A stretch of 64,000 nucleotides of DNA, taken from assembly GCA_964036295.1 (NCBI GenBank), contig OZ038462.1, positions 31,334,855 through 31,398,854 on the forward strand. Reading direction: 5' to 3'. This document shows positions 1-12,046 of this stretch, one piece after another (the stretch's first letter is position 1; every line of letters starts with the position of its first letter). The translations under genes and the position numbers were made by a program. The notes under the pieces were generated by a model, which was not told where the DNA came from, searched no databases, and was given only the letters and a program-made list of their open reading frames with translations. The DNA is from Plumapathes pennacea. Lineage: Eukaryota > Cnidaria > Anthozoa > Antipatharia > Myriopathidae.

Positions 1-267
1 AAAACCCCACTACAAAATTTGTTTCTTGTCCCGTGAGACTTCAAAATAGCGGGATTTGACTGTATTTCACTACCCGGTCTGTTAAAACGACGTGATTCAA
101 TTGGCATTCCTGTTTATACTGGACTCTCAGTTTACGAAGGTGCCAAAACACAAAATATCGTATACTCTGAAAATCCTACCTGTCCAGCAGAACGTCCTTA
201 CCGTGTATAGGAAATATTGAGGATTACCTATAATTTGTGTCTAATGTTAGTGCTGTTACTTTGACAG
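1..267. other. Non-coding stretch, intronic if the upstream gene model is right
   Basis: No exon is supported here. The first 70 bases carry 'cttcaaaatagcggg'-type words that recur at about 14,650-14,840, so this is probably a dispersed repeat fragment. Confidence 0.4.
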
Positions 268-3122
268 CTTTCCTGAGCCAGTTAAACGCCAAAGGAATGA
301 AAGCAGACTTGGCGTCCCAAAGCCCCTGCCTCAGCAACCGCTGACGCTCAACATCCATTACGTAAGTACCTTCTCCTAGTCCTCTAGTACTACACACGTG
401 TTCCTTTGGTACATGCTATATGTACATTCATTCAACAGAACTATAGAAGTACACCATATTTGCAGAATGATATTTCCTCGCCCAAATGGTTAGAGGTTTT
501 TGGATGACTGTCGAAAACCAAAACCAAAACAAGTACACCGTCAACCACAGAGGCTGCAAGAAACAATTCCGACCATTCAGAAGCTAAAGTAATTCGCATT
601 TGGTTTTACTTCGAAGAAGAAACGAATCAGCAGTACGGGAAAACACTATCGCCACTTGCTGTTTGCATTAGAATATCGGAATCATGTTTCACCAAGAATG
701 TTAGAAAACTTGCTTGGACCAATCCGAAAGCGTAGTAAACGCAAAACCAGTTTAATTGCAAGATTACATTCGACAGTCATCCGAAAACGGCTCTTTCATG
801 ACCTAGTGGGAATGTTACTGCAGTACACTGTAATGTATACGTGCGCACACGTTGACTTGCACACTAAGGCCCGTTTCAAACGTCGCGCCACTACCGTGCC
901 GAACTCCATTGTTTGAGAAAATTTGCATTGAGTTCGGTACATGTAAAGCTTGACGTTTTTAGCGGGCTTAATCTTATTATAAGTTTTTTTTTTTTTTTTT
1001 TTTTTTTTTTTCATAGGATTCGAACAAAGCACCTTCTGTGACTGACCTCAAAAGGCATCACATAGAAAGATGGAAGAAAGTCAAAACAAGGTAAGAATAA
1101 TAGATAATGTATGATAAAGCAACTAAATGTCGCCGGGGGAAAGCTAAACACCGCTGAAGAGGTCTAAGCTGATAATTCGAGCGTTGGCCCTTCGTCGGAG
1201 ACGTCTCTCTTGCCGATGCAGTTTAAAACTTGTTTTCACAAGTACTAAGCATTTCCATATTTAAGTTTTGATAACAAGATATTAATAACAATTATACTCT
1301 GAAACACGAGCTGTGACTCAATGTTATGCAGGCATCCCCTGCTGTACTTATGATGTACAGCATTTCTTTTATTATTCTATTTTTAGATGAGGTAAGTTAT
1401 AATTCGAAAAACCAAGGTAATTAATAATGGTAATAGGACTGAGTGGAGTCCGATTCGGTCTGTAATCATACGAGTGATTACGAAATCGGACGACCGCGCT
1501 TCGCGGGAGTCTGATTTCGTAATCACGAGTATGATTACAGACCGACATCGGACGACACGAAGTCCTCTTACCAATTAATCATGAATATTACAATTTCTGA
1601 GAATGAAATGATCATATAGCTTCAGCGTCTTCTCCTGTACTATACATAAAAACAAAGCATCAAGAAGTACTTCATCGCCGATCTATTTTAACACGCGCGT
1701 ACACACGGTTCTGCGTTTGTAAACACGCCGCTTGTTCGTAGTTATCTAGCTCTCAGTTATATCAACTTAAAATACTTGAGAGAAAGAAGAAGCTAATTTA
1801 CCCAATGATTTGAGTTGAATGCGGATTTTTGAAGTAAAAGTAAAAAATGTGTAAGTTTTTTACACTCAGTAAAAATCAGTAAACCCATCACGAACTCACA
1901 AATTGAAAGACAGTTTATTTCGACTTTTCAGGTTTACATTTTTTAACATAACAGGTACTTTGAAACTCAGAACACTAGTTTATTTTTTTCGAGTAAGTTT
2001 CAGAGTGTCTATAGCACAGCATGCTGGCGATGTCGTGAACTAAACAAACGCGCCCGACCGGCGAAAATTTCCTGTCTTCTTTCGTTACATAGTGACTGTT
2101 CACGTTCTTTGATTGACCACAAACTGTTCCTTGCATGTTAAGTTGTCCAAGAATTAACAAAATTCGCCTTTTGAGAAGCCACAAACTCACACCGGCAATC
2201 GAGTTTTCCACTGAAAATCAGTGTAACGCTGATTGGTGCATTTAAATTTCACTCTTGCTTATGATTGGTCAAGCCAACTGTCCGATTACAGAACAAAGAA
2301 GTATCCGATTACAGAACAATAGGTGTCCAATTAATGATTAATCGGGGGGGTTTATGAACCAATCACATTCGAGGAAATTGTAATATTTATGATTACAGCG
2401 ACAATCACAGAGGCCACAGAGAAACACTTTAAACAGACCTCTCACCGTAGATGCTTTGCGCGCCCAGTGGCTGAAGGCGGCCATTTTTGTATTATACAAA
2501 AATGGCGGATTCTCATGTTTTTTTTTTTTCTATATGTTTTATCGCAAAATAAATCAGCACAAACTCAGAAAGTGTATTAAATACGGCAAGCAGCGACAGT
2601 CAGATCGACCAGTCATAACATGGGCGCCTCAGGAAAGTCGAGCTGCGGATGTAAATATAAGCATGGGCGCGCAAAGCATATACGGTGAGAGGGTCAATAC
2701 TGTAGCCCGCGTAGCAAGCGTTTTCGTGTACAAAGACTTTTTCGATATTACATAGCTGCACGGAAATACGAATTGTATCTTCGAGTGTTAATGATACACC
2801 TTACAATTGAGCGTAGTGAACGAAATCCTGGTACTTCATCGATATCTATATAATCAACCACAAGCAAGAGTAACGAGTGGTTGTAGTGAAGAATAGACCA
2901 ATCAGCAGGGCAATGTTAGCTTTGCAGTTATTAGATTTTACTTTTGTTCCTGATTGGCCAAGCCAAAAACGGCTCTAAATATAACTATTTTTTATAGGAA
3001 ACGTTACGATGATTATCGCAATCTGTGTTTTAAATTTCAGATGGAGGGACGCAGCGTTTTCTAACCAAGCTCGATATTTCAAGAGCATCGAGATACTCAG
3101 AGAACTGTTTGGCAATCAGTGA
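268..3122 (+). CDS. 3' end of an unrecognised multi-exon gene (three last coding exons)
   Basis: Three exons join in one open frame. They are 268-361 (after TTGACAG, donor GTAAGT), 1017-1090 (after a poly-T tract and TCATAG, donor GTAAGA) and 3041-3122 (after AAATTTCAG, ending in TGA). Phases agree: exon one ends on a whole codon, exon two ends in phase 2, and the terminal exon restores the frame. The visible C-terminus is about 83 residues. It begins with a Pro/Arg-rich stretch (PKPLPQQPLTLNIHY), continues with a basic segment (RHHIERWKKVKTR) and ends with a helical-looking tail (KSIEILRELFGNQ). I do not recognise the family and assign no function. The gene continues to the left of the window. 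ATXN10 follows on the same strand about 900 bp downstream. The exact first exon is less certain than the terminal one, because only splice signals and frame support it. Confidence 0.55.
492..794. mobile_element. MITE-like element, 303 bp, with ~24-bp terminal inverted repeats
   Basis: The left end reads AGAGGTTTTTGGATGACTGT and the right end reads CAGTCATCCGAAAACGGCTCT, an imperfect inverted pair. The inside carries 'accacagaggctg' and 'atttggttttacttcgaag'. The same internal words recur at about 6,255-6,590, 10,150-10,275, 18,345-18,590 and 37,430-37,790, so this is a dispersed family. There is no coding capacity. It lies in the first intron of the partial upstream gene. No target-site duplication was established. 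Confidence 0.7.
984..1011. repeat. Poly-T tract before an exon
   Basis: About 28 consecutive T residues lie directly before the TCATAG acceptor of the exon at 1017. The tract would serve as an extreme polypyrimidine tract, or it may be a decayed retroelement tail. Confidence 0.8.
1435..1566. mobile_element. Near-perfect palindromic element
   Basis: The arm from 1448 (GTCCGATTCGGTCTGTAATC) is matched in reverse complement by the arm ending at 1553 (GATTACAGACCGACATCGGAC). The two meet around a GC-rich centre near 1495-1505. The outer bases AGGACT/AGTCCT extend the pairing. It is non-coding. Related 'CCGATTACAGAAC' words recur near 2,280-2,320. It probably derives from a MITE. Confidence 0.7.
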
Positions 3123-4019
3123 CATCAAAGATTATTGCCGTGACAGAAGTGTGTCGTGATTGTTGTTGTAGTTGTGGACTCGTGATGCGTATTCTGAATA
3201 ACCTGTGAGTCGGGCTAAGGGGAGAGTGGAGGAGAGAACAGAACTTACCTCTCCCAGTTTTCCCTCCTTTCCCTTTCGTCGCTTTGCAGGTTATTGTAGT
3301 GAAATGCATCTACTACATGACTGTACAGGGTTCGTACGGTCTTGAAAAGTCCTTGAATTCGTACGATGCCATGACTAAATGTCCTTGATGTTAGACAACA
3401 GCCCTTGAAAAGTTCATAAATTTCTAAATACTAAATCAACCCAGAGATTAACTGACTGAAAATTTGGCTCTCGTCACCAACTCAAGTCAAACGCCTGTCG
3501 AAGAACAGCGCCCGGGAGAAAATTCTTCATATGTAGTCAGTTGAAAACTGAAAATATTCAAAGAATGCCAAAGATTTTACTCGAGGAAACAGGTAATTTT
3601 CACTCTTTGAAAAAAGTTAAATTGGTGCTTGAATTTTGACTTGAATAGGCTGTACGAACCCTGATGTAGCTGTTTTTCAAGCGTAAGCGTTTCTTATGTA
3701 ATCACCTAAAATTGTTCACTAAACGGTTTTGGTTCTTGCAGCAGTTTGACTCCCGAAAATCTTTTTTCCTTTTTTCCTCGTGCATGCGTTCTGTAAGAAA
3801 CGCCCTCCCTAAAACAAGACCTAATAAAATATCTCTTCTGCGTCATGGGTCCAGAAAAGCTTCTTGTGCATACGGGTAGGACTCGAAAAATCTGCCAGTT
3901 CGACCCATTCTAGTCTGTCGAGCCCATTACGCGGATGGCCCTGGGGACGATATTGTTTTAGTCTCGATCTGGGGTGACTCTGGCCCAATGCTACCCGGCT
4001 GCACACGCGGTCCGATTTC
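3123..4019. other. Intergenic stretch upstream of ATXN10
   Basis: Apart from the element at 3326-3663, no gene is seen. The terminal part should contain the 3' end of the upstream gene (AATAAA at about 3823-3828, in 'cctaataaaat') and the proximal ATXN10 promoter. Confidence 0.5.
3326..3663. mobile_element. MITE-like element with CAGGGTTCGTAC termini
   Basis: The left terminus CAGGGTTCGTAC is exactly mirrored by GTACGAACCCTG at 3652-3663. The interior has 'tccttgaatt' and 'cttgaaaagt' repeats on both sides, which also pair. It is 338 bp long with no ORF. It lies between the partial upstream gene and ATXN10. No clear target-site duplication is visible. Confidence 0.7.
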
Positions 4020-4029
4020 AAGATGGCGG
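4020..4029 (+). promoter_or_regulatory. AAGATGGCGG motif (YY1-like) over the ATXN10 start codon
   Basis: AAGATGGCGG is the known core of the YY1 element often found just downstream of metazoan transcription starts. Here its ATG is the ATXN10 initiator. The same AAGATGGCG core occurs at 36211-36219 in the probable TRRAP 5' UTR. Binding is inferred only. Confidence 0.4.
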
Positions 4030-7000
4030 ACGGAGATGAGTTGTTCGGGCAGTTGACACGGATTTTACAAAGAATGGAATGGATTGAGATGGTTAAAACT
4101 TTGGAGAAACTCAAGCTCTGGTCTAAAAACCTTGAAAATAGGTACGTCACTTATTCTTTTTCTCCGCTTTCAAATCATGGGTTCCTCTTGCTCTCCCAAA
4201 GATAATTTTGCCTGTTGCTTGAATGCTATATCGTAATGCACCTATTAATGTAAACCCCGAGAGGGGGGAGTGCGGGCAAGGGGCGGGGATTTGACCAAAA
4301 AGTAAAAATTCCAGTCAAATTCCCGAGGGTGGGGACATAAATGTTATTCAAATGAGGGGCAGAAAAGTCCTACAACAAAACAACTAACAAGCACTTTCAA
4401 CTTCCTGGAAACAAACTGGAAAAACCTGGAGTGACAAACAGCGCACCAGAGAACAGGAGAGAAAATCCCAAGAATAAATGAAGCATTTTTTTAAATCTCT
4501 CCCATGAAAGCCATATGATAGCTTTAATCTAATATTGTTTCTCCCACCCCCAACCACACACACACACACACACACACCACCCCTATACCCAGCCCACTAA
4601 AAGATTGGCTGTACAGTACTTCTAAGTTATATGAATATTTACAGCTAATAATGTAAATATTTTACTTTTCTAGAAAAAATTTAACAGATGCAAGAGTGCT
4701 AAACTTGAAGAATATGATTGCAGTATCCCAGGGTTTTCTTCAAGAAACCATGGCAGTGCTTGAAGAGAAGCATGTTACTTGTCTCAGATGTGTGACAGAA
4801 GCTTTTAGAATTCTTAGAAACTGCTGTGCAGAGGTGCCTGAAAACCAATGCAAAGTTGTGTGAGTACATGTGCACGCTCTGTCTTTTATTGTATGTCTGA
4901 AAAAGATTTGTAGCAGTTTGGGCATATAAATTATAATACATTAGCTTTGCCGAGTCCTGCCCAAATGAAGTTTTGTTTTGTTGGTATTGGTGGTATTGTG
5001 GTGATTACTTGTCTTGTAATGTTTTCTACTTTCAAGTCAGTCGATCATTAATCTAAATCTTGTTATTTGAATCTTTGGGGATTGCGTAGGGGTTGCATAC
5101 TAAATAATTTATGCTTAAAACATATCCTTGCAGAACAGCTGGCCTTGTAGGAACTGTCAGGGAACTGCTCATTTTATTGTTGAAGCCACATTTTCAAGAA
5201 GATGATCATGGTAAAAGAATATATATTGCTGTACTCAGATAGGAGCTCTGGAATTCATGTTTCCTAGATTCCTACTGGGAAAAAATACTGGAATGTGTTG
5301 TAGGAACTGTAAACCTTTGGGAAATTTGGACCAAAAAGTCACACAAGATCTCCACTTACTAAATAATATCACAAACTACAAATTTTATTGTCACAGCTGA
5401 TGCTACATTGTAAACTGTGTCACATGCTTTTCATTGTGACATTTCTATTTGCATTATAATTATATTATAACTCTAATGAGGGCAATATTCATTACTTTTA
5501 TCACCAGATGACAGTCACTTTCACAACATTTGTGTATAGTTAATGTTTAAACCTGGCCATACCATTTTCATCTTTCACACAGCTCAAGAAACAGTGAACA
5601 GGGCTGTACAGAGTGGAATTCAGTTAATTGGAAATGCAGTTGTGGGAAATACAACAACTCAGGAGGTTATCTGGGAAGAACTCTTTCCATCATTTTTTAG
5701 GTGACTGCTCCTTGGTTTATTTTGTTCATGACATTTTGAAAACAGCAAAGTCACATTTCTATATATTGTGTTTCTAAGTATATCATTTGTACTAGGTATT
5801 CAGATTTTGTACTACTAGTATCATTTCTTACAGTATGTTACCATACAGTGTATATATATTTGTATTAAAGCTATTTTGTTATTGCAAATGCCTACAGCAC
5901 TGGTCCTTATATGCACTGTTAGGTATAAATACCCAGTCATGTAATTTGTACTACATATCTTAGAATACAGAAAATCTGTTGAGGATTAAATTATGACATG
6001 GACTTTGTCTTGTATAATTCAGGGTTGTCCTAAGTTCTGGGGATCAAGCGTCTCAAGACTGTACATGTATGGTGATCTATAACAGTTTTAATCCACAGAA
6101 AAAGTATGTATGTTGTTTCTGCTGTTTTCAGGCTGGTACAAGTTGTAATCATGGTTCATAATTTTATGACCATCTGAATTACCTGGACCGAAATGAATAT
6201 TTAAACCAAGCTCAGTCAGAATGAGAAAATTATAATATTTTTAATTTTTAGTTTTTATACACAATTGTATAGAAATGTTTTTGGGTGAAGTAAAACCAAA
6301 AACCATTTAAAGCAAGTACACTGCCAATCACAGAGGCTGTAATTAAGATACTTTTTCAACTAATAAAAAGTAATCTGCATTTGGTTTTACTTTGAAGAAA
6401 AAAACAATCAGAAGTGTGAGGAAACACTATGGCCAATTGCTTTCTTGCTTGAGAATATTGCAATCAGGTTTTGTTTTTGCTCTTGATTGGCTGAACTTCT
6501 TTGGAACAGTCAGAAAGCATAGCAAATGCAAAACCTGTGTAATAACATGATTACTTTCGACAGGCATCCTAAAATGGCTCTACACTGTATGGTACATATT
6601 GTACAAAACTGATCTGATTCCAAACTTTATCTATAGATTGGAGTTGGTTACTTGTCAGGAAGGACACAGGATAATTTCAAGTATTCTGCACTTGTGTGTC
6701 AGCCAAGCTCAACTGGAGTGGGGGTAATAAGATTTTTTTAAACTTTTTTGGACTGTGCTTAAGTTGTATAGCTATGTAATACACATGCCGTTCATGTTGT
6801 TACCTGTCAAGGGGGCTGAATATTTTAGTTTATTTACCATTTTTACGCATTCCAACTTTATTACTAGTTAGTCATCTTATATAGTACTTCAATATTATAG
6901 TACATGTGCTAGTCACAGTGCCTCCTTTATTTTTTATTTTGTACTAATATTTATACAAATTAACTCTACATTTTCTTACAGTAATATAATATTTTTATTT

Positions 7001-9033
7001 ATTTATTTATTTATTTTCTAGTTAGACTCATGACATTGTGATGCACATCATTGTGTACCAATGTTTGTTTCTTCTGTACACTAGGTATTTTATTGTAGAA
7101 TCAATCATATCATCTGGCCTTCTTCCAGAAGCTTACAGTGGACTTGAATTTGATCCAAGTTCCAGGTGAGAATTCAGTTTTGCGATACCTAATTATATTT
7201 TTACCTGCATTTATTTTATCTTGTGAGCATTCTGGATTTCTGGATTATTTCTTGGTAAATTGCTGTAAAGCTGCCTTTTGAGGCTTGTACATGAAGTAAT
7301 ACATTTTTAGAGAATGCTCAGGGATGCCCCTATCATTTTCATGGGGCAGTCTGTATTTCCTTTTGGGATTAGAACAATGAGCAACCAGGACAATCAAGTT
7401 ATAACAGTCAATTATCTCCAATGGTATATATATTTTTGTCACAAATAACTTGCAGCATCTTTATTTGTTGCTACTTTTCTAACAAGAAATCTAATGGTAC
7501 ATTATAATATGAACATTAATTATTTTAATTGAAAAATGTGTAACAGGAGTCTTTACTACATGTGCTAATGTTGTATCTACTGATTACTTGTATTTCCCAG
7601 GATCACTTTACTGGACATTATTCAAGTAAGATTGTGTGGTAAGTTTTTGGAGAAAAAATAATAATATGAAAAAATAGGTTATAGTATCTCCTCACAAAAA
7701 GTAGTGTAATTGTATATTAAGAACAATACAATTGTGTATCTCTGTCAATAGAGACTCAAAGATGTAATGTTCTTACAGTATAGTTAGTAACAAATATGGA
7801 AAGCCCAATTTTTTCTGCACAGTTACTGAAGCTGGGGAGCATATTTGTTGCCCTTTTGCTCAATCTCTATGCTACAGAAATACAGTAGTAACCTTGTCCC
7901 CAGATTACATTGCTACCCACTAAATATTGAGTGGTGGTAATATCTGGCAAGGTACAATAGATTTTATAATATTAGTATTTTGTACTACCACAAGTAAAAT
8001 GCATTGTTGACTGGCATTCATCTACAATAATGCTTGCATATGCTCTGAATGGGAATTTTTTTATATATACACATACTGTACCATGAACTGGAAATGGCTT
8101 TATTACACGACTTCACATTTTTGAGTGCAAATACAGGCCAAAACGAGTGCAAAGATGGGAGCGTATTGCACTCGTCAGGAACCAGATCAACTGATTTATT
8201 AGCTTACATGATCATTTTTCGCAAGCAAAGTTTTCGAACGCATCATTGTTTGTTCCATTTTGCACGCGGCGAAAACGTTTGCCCTGCTTCATTTGTCGTA
8301 TAATAAACAATTTATTACACGAAAAGTCGTGCAATACGGCTGTATTTTTACTCGTCAGTTTTATTTTTTCTCGCCTGAAGCAGGCTCGAAAAAATAAAAC
8401 CGACTCGTAAAAATACTCTGCCGTATTGCACTCCTTCCCGTGTAATAACCTCTTTATATTGACAGTATTACTGTTACCACATCAGACAGGGCAGGTGTAT
8501 GCATAATCTGATTGGTAAGGATGCCTTTTGATAGTTACAGCGTCTTCCTACTTGTCAAATTGTAATCCAACATGTACAGTAGTAATACAGACATCAAAAT
8601 GTTTTCCTTCGTAACTTACTCAATTCTCTCTGATCAGGAAGTACCAAAGAATCCACAGAAAGAGAATCATCAACTAAACAACAAGTTCCTGAGGAATCAC
8701 TGCTGTACTTGGCAACTGAATTTGAGAAGGCCGCCGGAGAAGTCATGTTCCGAAAGGATCACGACTTTCAAGCAGAGAACACGGTAGGGTACACATTGAA
8801 AGATAGCATTTTGTAAATTGAAACTTTTAATTAGTTTTAATATTTTTGCTATTTCCAAGATGTTTTCTAAATGTCTCAGCCTTTACTGGAATCCTTTTTC
8901 TCATGAAACTGATTGCATGAAATTGAATGTGCTTAGTCACATACATGTAGGATAGTGTTCAGTTTACATCATGTAGACATTTCATTTATTCACTTTGAAA
9001 GATGATTTACATCCTCAACACTCGTTTGAGTTT

Positions 9034-9091
<58 letters not shown>

Positions 9092-11552
9092 TAACAATAA
9101 CAATAACAATAACAACAACAACAACAACAACAATAACAATAACAATAACAACAACAACAATAACAATGACAATAACAATATAACAGTAACATTGCTCATG
9201 CTGTCTCCAGAGCTGAATTGCATATACACACTTCATGATACATTTTGCGGTTACCTCCTAAAGATGCAGGCCTTGGTTGCGTCCAGACTCCTTCATGTTC
9301 TTTGTGCTGCCACATCACTGCATGAACAGTTCCCAAGCCTGCAGTCCAAAGTCTCTCTCACTGAGAAAGCCATTGGTGAGTGAACTACATTGTAGCCTTA
9401 TTTGTTACCATGGAGACACAGTAAAGTTCTATATGTTCCTTGAATGTATTTGGGAACCTATAAAGATCAACCCTCAAATTGAAACATCCTTACAGTTATG
9501 ACATGACCAGCATGTTCATAGCTTCCGTAAACCGTTCAAACCAAGACAAAAAAATATTACTTAACATTTTTTTTATGTCCTGAAAAGATTATCCATAGCA
9601 AAAGCTATCTTTTGTACTGATTGCCCCCATTTAGGTCTTCTACATCAAACAAATACTCCAGAAAATCTTGAAACATTTAGCAATGTGTCCAAAGTTCCTG
9701 TTGCACCAGACTCTGGAGAGTTAAGCCCAAGTCATGGCTTCAAACGTGACTTGGTGAGGCTGATTGGAAACATGTGTTACCAGAGCAGACAAAATCAAGA
9801 TCAGGTCAGCATAGTCTGTCTGTCTGTCTGTGATTCATATCTGTCTATTATTTATTTATGTACTGTACCACTCTTTTCCAGAGGTTTATCCTTGAGCACA
9901 ACCATGCATGCCTGATCATACCTAAGGCCAATGATAAGCCTTGCTACTGGAAGAATAATTTGTACAGTACAAATTAGTTCTGTGATCCAGTTTGAGCTAT
10001 TAAGACAAATTCTTGAGCACCACCACACCAACATTAAAACACAATTTGTGGTGTGTTGTGTGGTCTAGATGCAAAACGTAGCCAGTGTATCTTCCACACA
10101 CTCTTATTATACACTGAGCTTAAAGAAATATTTAGCGAGTGAAAAAACTATAACTTGTCCACATAGATTACTTTGAATTCTGATTGGTTGAAAGTGTTTC
10201 TTACAGCATCTGTGATTGGCAGGTACTTGCTTTGGGTTTAGTTTTTGACAGTCACCCAAAAACAGCACTACATGCATTTTTTTGCTATTAGCTTCAAACT
10301 GCCATCCATAGTATGTTCATGCACAGGTGTATACATTTGTCTTTCTTCTTTAAATATGAGTTCCTTTTCATAAATGCTGTTGCAGTTTTACTATGTAGTG
10401 AGTTTCACTTTCTCTCATCAGGTTCGTCATCTTGATGGAATTCCTTTGCTTCTTGATCACTGCAATGTTGATGATCATAACCCATGTATCCTTGAACCAA
10501 CTATTGAATCTCCTTGCATTCAATATTATAAACCTGTAGTTGTTTACTTGTTTCTAAAATTAAATGGTTGGCATGTGGAGAAAAACAACAGCAAAAAGAC
10601 CCTTACTTCAAAGGTCCAAAGTCATACAAAAAGATTTATCTGGTGCTAAGTTTGCCTTAAATAGAATTCATTGGAAAAAATGTTTGCAACAAAACACCAA
10701 GATTTGCAGACGACCCTAATTAGTTCTGTGGTATTTCTATCTTCCTCTGTTAAATTCTACAGTACTATTTAGTGGCAATGTTAAAGAATGATGTTAATCA
10801 ACTTTCATCTGAGCAAGATATCAAAAGCTAAGTTCTCCTGACTGTATTACTGTATATACCTCCCAACTCACTACAAGTCTCACACCTGCAGGTCGAAAAC
10901 TTTGATCTCATGCCTACCGACCAATTTCACACACCTGGCTGAAAAGTTTGGGCATTACAGACTTAACTGACACACTTTCGAGAAAAGGCCACTTCACAAA
11001 ATAGTCTCACTTGTCAAAATAAGGAAGCTCAAACCGATGCAAGAAAGGAAAAGTCCATGTAACTGATGGCGAGGTTGGGGGTGGGGTTGTGTTTGGTGAA
11101 CTGGAAACTTTGGAACGTCTTCAGAACATCTTCAGGTGTCCTCGAAGATGGTCGGGGTTGGCATGTGTAGTATTATATATATTTCTGGTGACAAACTCAA
11201 GGAGGAAATTGAAGTTGATCACTCAAGTTCTGGTGTAGCAAACTTGGATTGACAGATAATTTGAGTCGATTTGGCTTAACAATCTTGGAGGAAAAAAGAG
11301 GAATGCAGTCTGGGGCTCCCATTAATGACTGCACCCAAATTGCTTTGTATAATTCCTTGACATGATTTTTGTTTAGACATTACCCAATGGGCCATTTTTG
11401 CCATCAGGAACTTGCTACAAAACAACCTTGAGAATCAGACAGTAGTCTCAGCACTCAATGCACAAGGCTTCGGAGACACATCACGTTTACAGCAGTTTGG
11501 AGTTAATGTGGTTCAACAAGAAAATGGCCATATCAAAGTGGTTCCATTATAA
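4023..11552 (+). CDS. ATXN10: Ataxin-10
   Basis: Ataxin-10 is an armadillo-like helical repeat protein of the cytoplasm, linked in vertebrates to neurite outgrowth, cytokinesis and cilia. The coding exons are 4023-4141, 4674-4859, 5134-5210, 5583-5700, 6023-6103, 6637-6723, 7085-7165, 7601-7638, 8638-8783, 9270-9375, 9635-9804, 10422-10485 and 11377-11552. That is 13 segments if 7601-7638 is counted separately from its neighbours. Every junction is GT-AG and the phases add up to 1,449 nt, or 482 aa plus stop. Human ataxin-10 is 475 aa. The diagnostic C-terminal ataxin-10 domain is clear: FKRDLVRLIGNMCYQSRQNQ, then HLDGIPLLLDHCNVDDHNP, then ITQWAIFAIRNLLQNN. The start was chosen because it opens the frame at MADGDELFGQLTRIL, with no earlier in-frame exon. 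Introns hold several MITE-like insertions. A possible polyadenylation signal is ATTAAA at 11583. Confidence 0.95.
4556..4577. repeat. (CA)n microsatellite
   Basis: About 11 CA units lie in ATXN10 intron 1. Confidence 0.85.
6255..6592. mobile_element. Second copy of the 492-794 MITE-like family
   Basis: It begins near 'gtttttgggtgaagtaaaacc' and ends near CGACAGGCATCCTAAAATGG. It shares 'caatcacagaggctg' and 'tttggttttactttgaag' with the copy at 492-794. It lies in an ATXN10 intron and is non-coding. The boundaries are approximate. Confidence 0.55.
8100..8448. mobile_element. Two abutting palindromic elements sharing TTATTACACG ends
   Basis: The right unit, 8312-8448, starts TTATTACACG and ends CGTGTAATAA. 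Its inner arms pair (GCAATACGGC with GCCGTATTGC, TTTTTACTCG with CGAGTAAAAA-type words) around a short loop. The left unit, about 8100-8303, starts TATTACACGAC and ends GTCGTATAATA. Both are non-coding and sit in the ATXN10 intron between 7638 and 8638. They look like a nested or tandem insertion of one MITE family. Confidence 0.65.
9036..9190. repeat. Compound AAT/CAA microsatellite
   Basis: A run of about 17 ATA units passes into alternating CAATAA and CAA blocks. The poly-Ile, poly-Thr, poly-Leu and poly-Tyr frames that cross it in all directions are artefacts of the repeat. It is intronic, between ATXN10 exons ending 8783 and starting 9270. Confidence 0.95.
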
Positions 11553-12046
11553 TAACATCATAATATATAGTTAAAATATTGTATTAAATTCATTAGAATA
11601 ATGTATATATTTAGCTATGAAATACCAAGTTCTCCACAGCAATTTTGTGATAGTACTGAAAGAGAATATCCAAGAGGACCGCTACAGCTGTGTGATACAT
11701 TATACACATTTTAAAGGGGGGGGGGGGGGTACATACATATATTTTTTGGCTGTATATTTGGGTGTAAAGTCCATCACCGAGATCTCTAATCTCTGAAAAA
11801 AAATACATGCTGCAAAACAGCATTGGATTTAAAATTAGATTTACATACCACCTAAACCTAAAATATGAAGCTGTAGCACATTACAGCCTGGTGAACTGAG
11901 TATTAACACTGAACACTCAAATAAAAACCCACATAATATTCCAATATTGTTGTTTATTTCAAAATTACTTGTAAATTTCAGCAGGTATACACATGCAATA
12001 CAAGCACACTGCTCAGATGTACAGACACTGCGGTTGCACTAATTAT
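11553..12046. other. Convergent 3' region between ATXN10 and a SET gene
   Basis: No gene is seen. ATTAAA at 11583 and AATAAA at 11919 can serve ATXN10. TTTATT at 11953-11958 is AATAAA on the minus strand and suits the SET gene that ends at 12047. A poly-G tract lies at about 11716-11729. Confidence 0.55.

Noticed and set aside
1376-1392. Acceptor TTTTTAG at about 1386 as the last exon of the upstream gene
   Set aside because: It would give a stop at the next codon. The acceptor at 3040 gives a longer, plausible C-terminus in phase.
8990-9236. Poly-Leu, poly-Ile, poly-Tyr and mixed repeat ORFs on both strands
   Set aside because: They are translations of a trinucleotide microsatellite in an ATXN10 intron, with no coding signal outside it.
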